DNA of 7,900 nucleotides from positions 1 through 7,900 of the forward strand of contig DQYP01000168.1 of assembly GCA_011043375.1 (NCBI GenBank). Direction: 5' to 3'. The notes under the pieces were generated by a model. It saw only the letters and a program-made list of their open reading frames with translations, made no database searches and had not been told where the DNA came from. Positions 5,713-7,900 of the stretch are shown piece after piece. This stretch comes from Thermotogaceae bacterium (GTDB taxonomy: Bacteria; Thermotogota; Thermotogae; B21-G9; HyVt-16). The translations under genes and the position numbers were made by a program. Each line of letters starts with the position of its first letter. Positions within the stretch are counted from its first letter, which is position 1.

Positions 5713-7371
5713 ATGTTAAAGAGAAAAATAGAAAAAGAAGTTAGAGATATCGTGAATGCGCTGTGGGAAAATGAAATAAAAGATTTCGATTTTAAAGGCT
5801 TCAAAGTTGAAATACCTGACGAAAGGTTTGGTGAATTCTCTACGAATATAGCCATGTTACTTGCAAGACCTTTAAAGATCAAGCCACTGGAGATAGCAAA
5901 AAAGATCGTGCATAATCTGAATGAGAAAGATGATCTATTTGAAAATATTGAAATTGCTGGTCCTGGTTTTATAAATTTCAGTCTAAAAAAAGATGTTTAT
6001 ATCGAATCGTTAAAAAACATTTTACGGTTAAAAAAGGAATATGGAAGGAAAAAACCACTTGGAAAAAAAGTGCAATTGGAGTTTGTTAGTGCAAATCCTA
6101 CTGGACCACTCACTGTGGGACATGGAAGGCAAGCAATAATAGGTGATGTGCTGAGTAAAGTTTTTAAGGAAGAGGGTTATGAGGTTACAACAGAATATTA
6201 CTTTAACGATGCGGGAAGGCAAATGGATCTTTTAGCTCAATCGCTTTGGGTTAGATATAATCAATTCTTTGAAAAAAATTTGGATATTCCCGAAGATGGT
6301 TATCATGGAGATTATCTGAAAGAATTGGCAAAAGGACTTGCGAGTAAATTTAAAAGGGACTATGTTGGAAAATGGAATGAGGAAATAAAAGAAATATTCA
6401 AAGAAATGGCCAAAGATTCTATGTTCAAAATCATAAAATCTACTTTGCGAAGATTAGGGGTACAATTTGATGTTTATTTCAATGAGAAATCTCTATTGGA
6501 AGATGGGACGGTGGATGAGGTCATAAACCTGCTGAAATCTAAAAATTTGGTTTATGAAAAGGATGGAGCTTTATGGTTCAAGGTGTCTGAATTTGTCGAT
6601 GAAGATGATAAAGTCCTTATAAGATCGAACGGTATCCCAACTTATTTTATGACAGACATTGCATACCATTACAATAAATTCAAGAGAAAATTCGACAGGG
6701 TTTACGATATTTGGGGAGCGGATCATCATGGGCACATTCCAAGAATGAAAGCTGCTATGAAAGCCCTTGGAATTCCAGATGATTTTTTCAATGTTATTTT
6801 GCACCAATTCGTAACTCTAAAGAAAGAAGGAAAAGAAGTTAAGATGTCCACCAGAAAAGGAGAGTTTGTTACTTTAGATGAATTAATTGATTCCGTTGGT
6901 GTTGATGCGACACGATACTTTTTCGCTATGATAGATCCAAATACGCATATGATCTTCGACATGGATTTAGCAGTCTCGAAAAGCAACGAAAATCCGGTTT
7001 ATTATGTTCAATATGCCTATGCAAGAATAAAGAGTTTGTTCAGAAAAGCTGTGGAAAAGGGAATAACATATAAAGAAGAAGAAAACTTGGAGTTTTTATG
7101 CACAATACCACAAGAAAAGCTTTTGATTAGAGATCTTGATCTTTTTGATGAAATTCTTGAAGATACTTTGAGGGATTTAGCGCCGAATAAACTGACCAAC
7201 TATGCTGAAAAACTTGTAGCTAAATTTCATAATTACTATACGGATAACATCATCCTCGATATTGAAAACAAAGAATTGAGCAACGCGAGGCTCAACTTGT
7301 GCAAAGGTATGGAAATAATCCTTTCAAGGGTTTTTGATATACTTGGAATAAGTAAGCCTGAAAAGATGTGA
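5713..7371 (+). CDS. argS: Arginyl-tRNA synthetase
   Basis: This 552-residue cytosolic class I synthetase joins arginine to tRNA-Arg using ATP. Order of parts: an N-terminal tRNA D-loop recognition domain (about 1-85, including FGEFSTNIAMLLAR and GPGFINFSL), then the catalytic core, which opens with EFVSANPTGPLTVGHGR. The HIGH-type motif is at 134-137 and reads TVGH, with threonine in place of the usual first histidine. EYYFNDAGRQ and WGADHHGHIPRMKAAMKALG follow, both typical of ArgRS. The KMSKS-type loop is KMSTR (377-381), in KMSTRKGEFVTLDEL. The helical anticodon-binding DALR domain starts near YVQYAYARIKS and ends with LSRVFDILGISKPEKM. Length is close to bacterial ArgRS (577 in E. coli), with no truncation. 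The start has GGCGGGGT (5699-5706) 6 bases upstream. The gene precedes valS by 30 bases, with which it probably shares a transcript. Confidence 0.96.
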   Translation: MLKRKIEKEVRDIVNALWENEIKDFDFKGFKVEIPDERFGEFSTNIAMLLARPLKIKPLEIAKKIVHNLNEKDDLFENIEIAGPGFINFSLKKDVYIESLKNILRLKKEYGRKKPLGKKVQLEFVSANPTGPLTVGHGRQAIIGDVLSKVFKEEGYEVTTEYYFNDAGRQMDLLAQSLWVRYNQFFEKNLDIPEDGYHGDYLKELAKGLASKFKRDYVGKWNEEIKEIFKEMAKDSMFKIIKSTLRRLGVQFDVYFNEKSLLEDGTVDEVINLLKSKNLVYEKDGALWFKVSEFVDEDDKVLIRSNGIPTYFMTDIAYHYNKFKRKFDRVYDIWGADHHGHIPRMKAAMKALGIPDDFFNVILHQFVTLKKEGKEVKMSTRKGEFVTLDELIDSVGVDATRYFFAMIDPNTHMIFDMDLAVSKSNENPVYYVQYAYARIKSLFRKAVEKGITYKEEENLEFLCTIPQEKLLIRDLDLFDEILEDTLRDLAPNKLTNYAEKLVAKFHNYYTDNIILDIENKELSNARLNLCKGMEIILSRVFDILGISKPEKM

Positions 7372-7390
7372 ATAAACACTTTGGTTCTGG

Positions 7391-7397
7391 GAGGGAG
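7391..7397 (+). promoter_or_regulatory. Ribosome binding site supporting the TTG start of valS
   Basis: GAGGGAG, preceded by two more G, ends 4 bases before TTG 7402. The first in-frame ATG is far downstream (about residue 67), beyond the HIGH motif, so TTG is the only sensible start. Confidence 0.75.
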
Positions 7398-7401
7398 CAT
7401 T

Positions 7402-7900
7402 TTGGAAACACTCAGTTCAAGATATGATCACAGAGGATTGGAAACTAAATGGTATAAATATTGGGAAGATAAGGGATATTTCACCCCCAAAGGTGAAGGG
7501 GATAAATTTTCTATCGTTATTCCTCCGCCAAATATCACTGGAAAAATACATCTTGGACATGCGTTGAATATAACGATACAAGATATCATTGTTCGTTATA
7601 AACGTATGAAAGGGTTCGATGTACTCTGGCTTCCCGGTGAAGACCATGCAGGAATAGCGACTCAAAACGTGGTGGAAAAGGAATTAGCGAAGCAAGGAAA
7701 AAAGAAGGAAGACCTTGGAAGAGAAAAATTCCTTGAGATCGTCTGGAATTGGGCCAATACTTATAGAAAGGAAATAGCCAAGCAAATAAGAGCATTGGGA
7801 GCTTCTTGTGATTGGACTCGTGAGAGATTCACTTTGGATGATAACCTCAGTAAAGCTGTTAGAAAAGTTTTTGTTGAGTTGCACAAAAAAGGATTGATAT
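7402..7900 (+). CDS. valS: Valyl-tRNA synthetase, N-terminal part (3' end outside window)
   Basis: The frame is open from TTG 7402 to the right edge and gives the first 166 residues of a protein normally near 860-950 residues. It charges tRNA-Val with valine in the cytosol. Visible features are the N-terminal RYDHRGLETKWYKYWEDKGYF, which is standard for ValRS, then FSIVIPPPNITGKIHLGHALN with the class I HIGH motif as HLGH (50-53). IQDIIVRYKRMKGFDVLWLPGEDHAGIATQNVVEK follows; most ValRS have GTDHAG here, whereas this one has Glu at residue 80. Then come the helix WNWANTYRKEIAKQIRALGASCDWTRERFT and the beginning of the next helix. The editing domain, KMSKS loop, anticodon domain and C-terminal coiled coil lie outside the window. 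The 30-base gap to argS, without a hairpin, suggests co-transcription. Confidence 0.95.
   Translation, partial: METLSSRYDHRGLETKWYKYWEDKGYFTPKGEGDKFSIVIPPPNITGKIHLGHALNITIQDIIVRYKRMKGFDVLWLPGEDHAGIATQNVVEKELAKQGKKKEDLGREKFLEIVWNWANTYRKEIAKQIRALGASCDWTRERFTLDDNLSKAVRKVFVELHKKGLI

Noticed and set aside
1..7900. A hidden defence, mobile or otherwise undescribed system
   Set aside because: All genes belong to well-known families in a conserved arrangement. No repeats, integrase, transposase, reverse transcriptase or RNA-like non-coding block is seen, and no gap exceeds 85 bases.

Overview
This 7.9-kb window looks like an ordinary stretch of chromosome from a thermophilic bacterium, most likely of the Thermotogota (Thermotoga, Pseudothermotoga, Thermosipho or Kosmotoga relatives). 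The signs are an AT-rich genome, a strong preference for AGA/AGG and ATA codons, Lys/Glu/Ile-rich proteins, strong GGAGGU-type ribosome binding sites, TTG starts, and a solute-binding protein whose export signal has no lipobox cysteine. The phylum is an inference; no rRNA or other marker gene is present.

Layout, all on the + strand. (1) Positions 3-197 hold the last 64 codons of a metallo-beta-lactamase-fold protein. (2) Positions 277-5627 hold a complete five-gene ABC importer of the peptide/nickel/opine (Dpp/Opp) family, in the order binding protein, permease B, permease C, ATPase D, ATPase F. A perfect 26-base GC-rich palindrome lies between the binding-protein gene and the first permease. 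The last four genes are tightly packed (15-base gap, 7-base gap, 4-base ATGA overlap), as expected for a translationally coupled operon. (3) Positions 5713-7371 hold argS (arginyl-tRNA synthetase). (4) From 7402 to the window edge is the first 166 codons of valS (valyl-tRNA synthetase), only 30 bases after argS and probably co-transcribed with it.

The binding protein captures its solute outside the cytoplasmic membrane. The two permeases form the membrane channel, and the two different ATPases pair beneath it to drive uptake. The substrate cannot be read from the sequence: in Thermotoga, several transporters of this family are known to bind oligosaccharides rather than peptides. The palindrome is well placed to set a high ratio of binding protein to membrane components, by partial termination or by protecting the 3' end of the upstream mRNA.

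No gene-free stretch exceeds 85 bases. I found no tRNA, rRNA, CRISPR, insertion sequence, phage or toxin-antitoxin signal, and nothing I would call a previously undescribed system. The points worth a second look are the palindrome, the matched four-cysteine sets in both ATPases, several translation starts that differ from the longest reading frame, and small departures from consensus motifs in the two tRNA synthetases.
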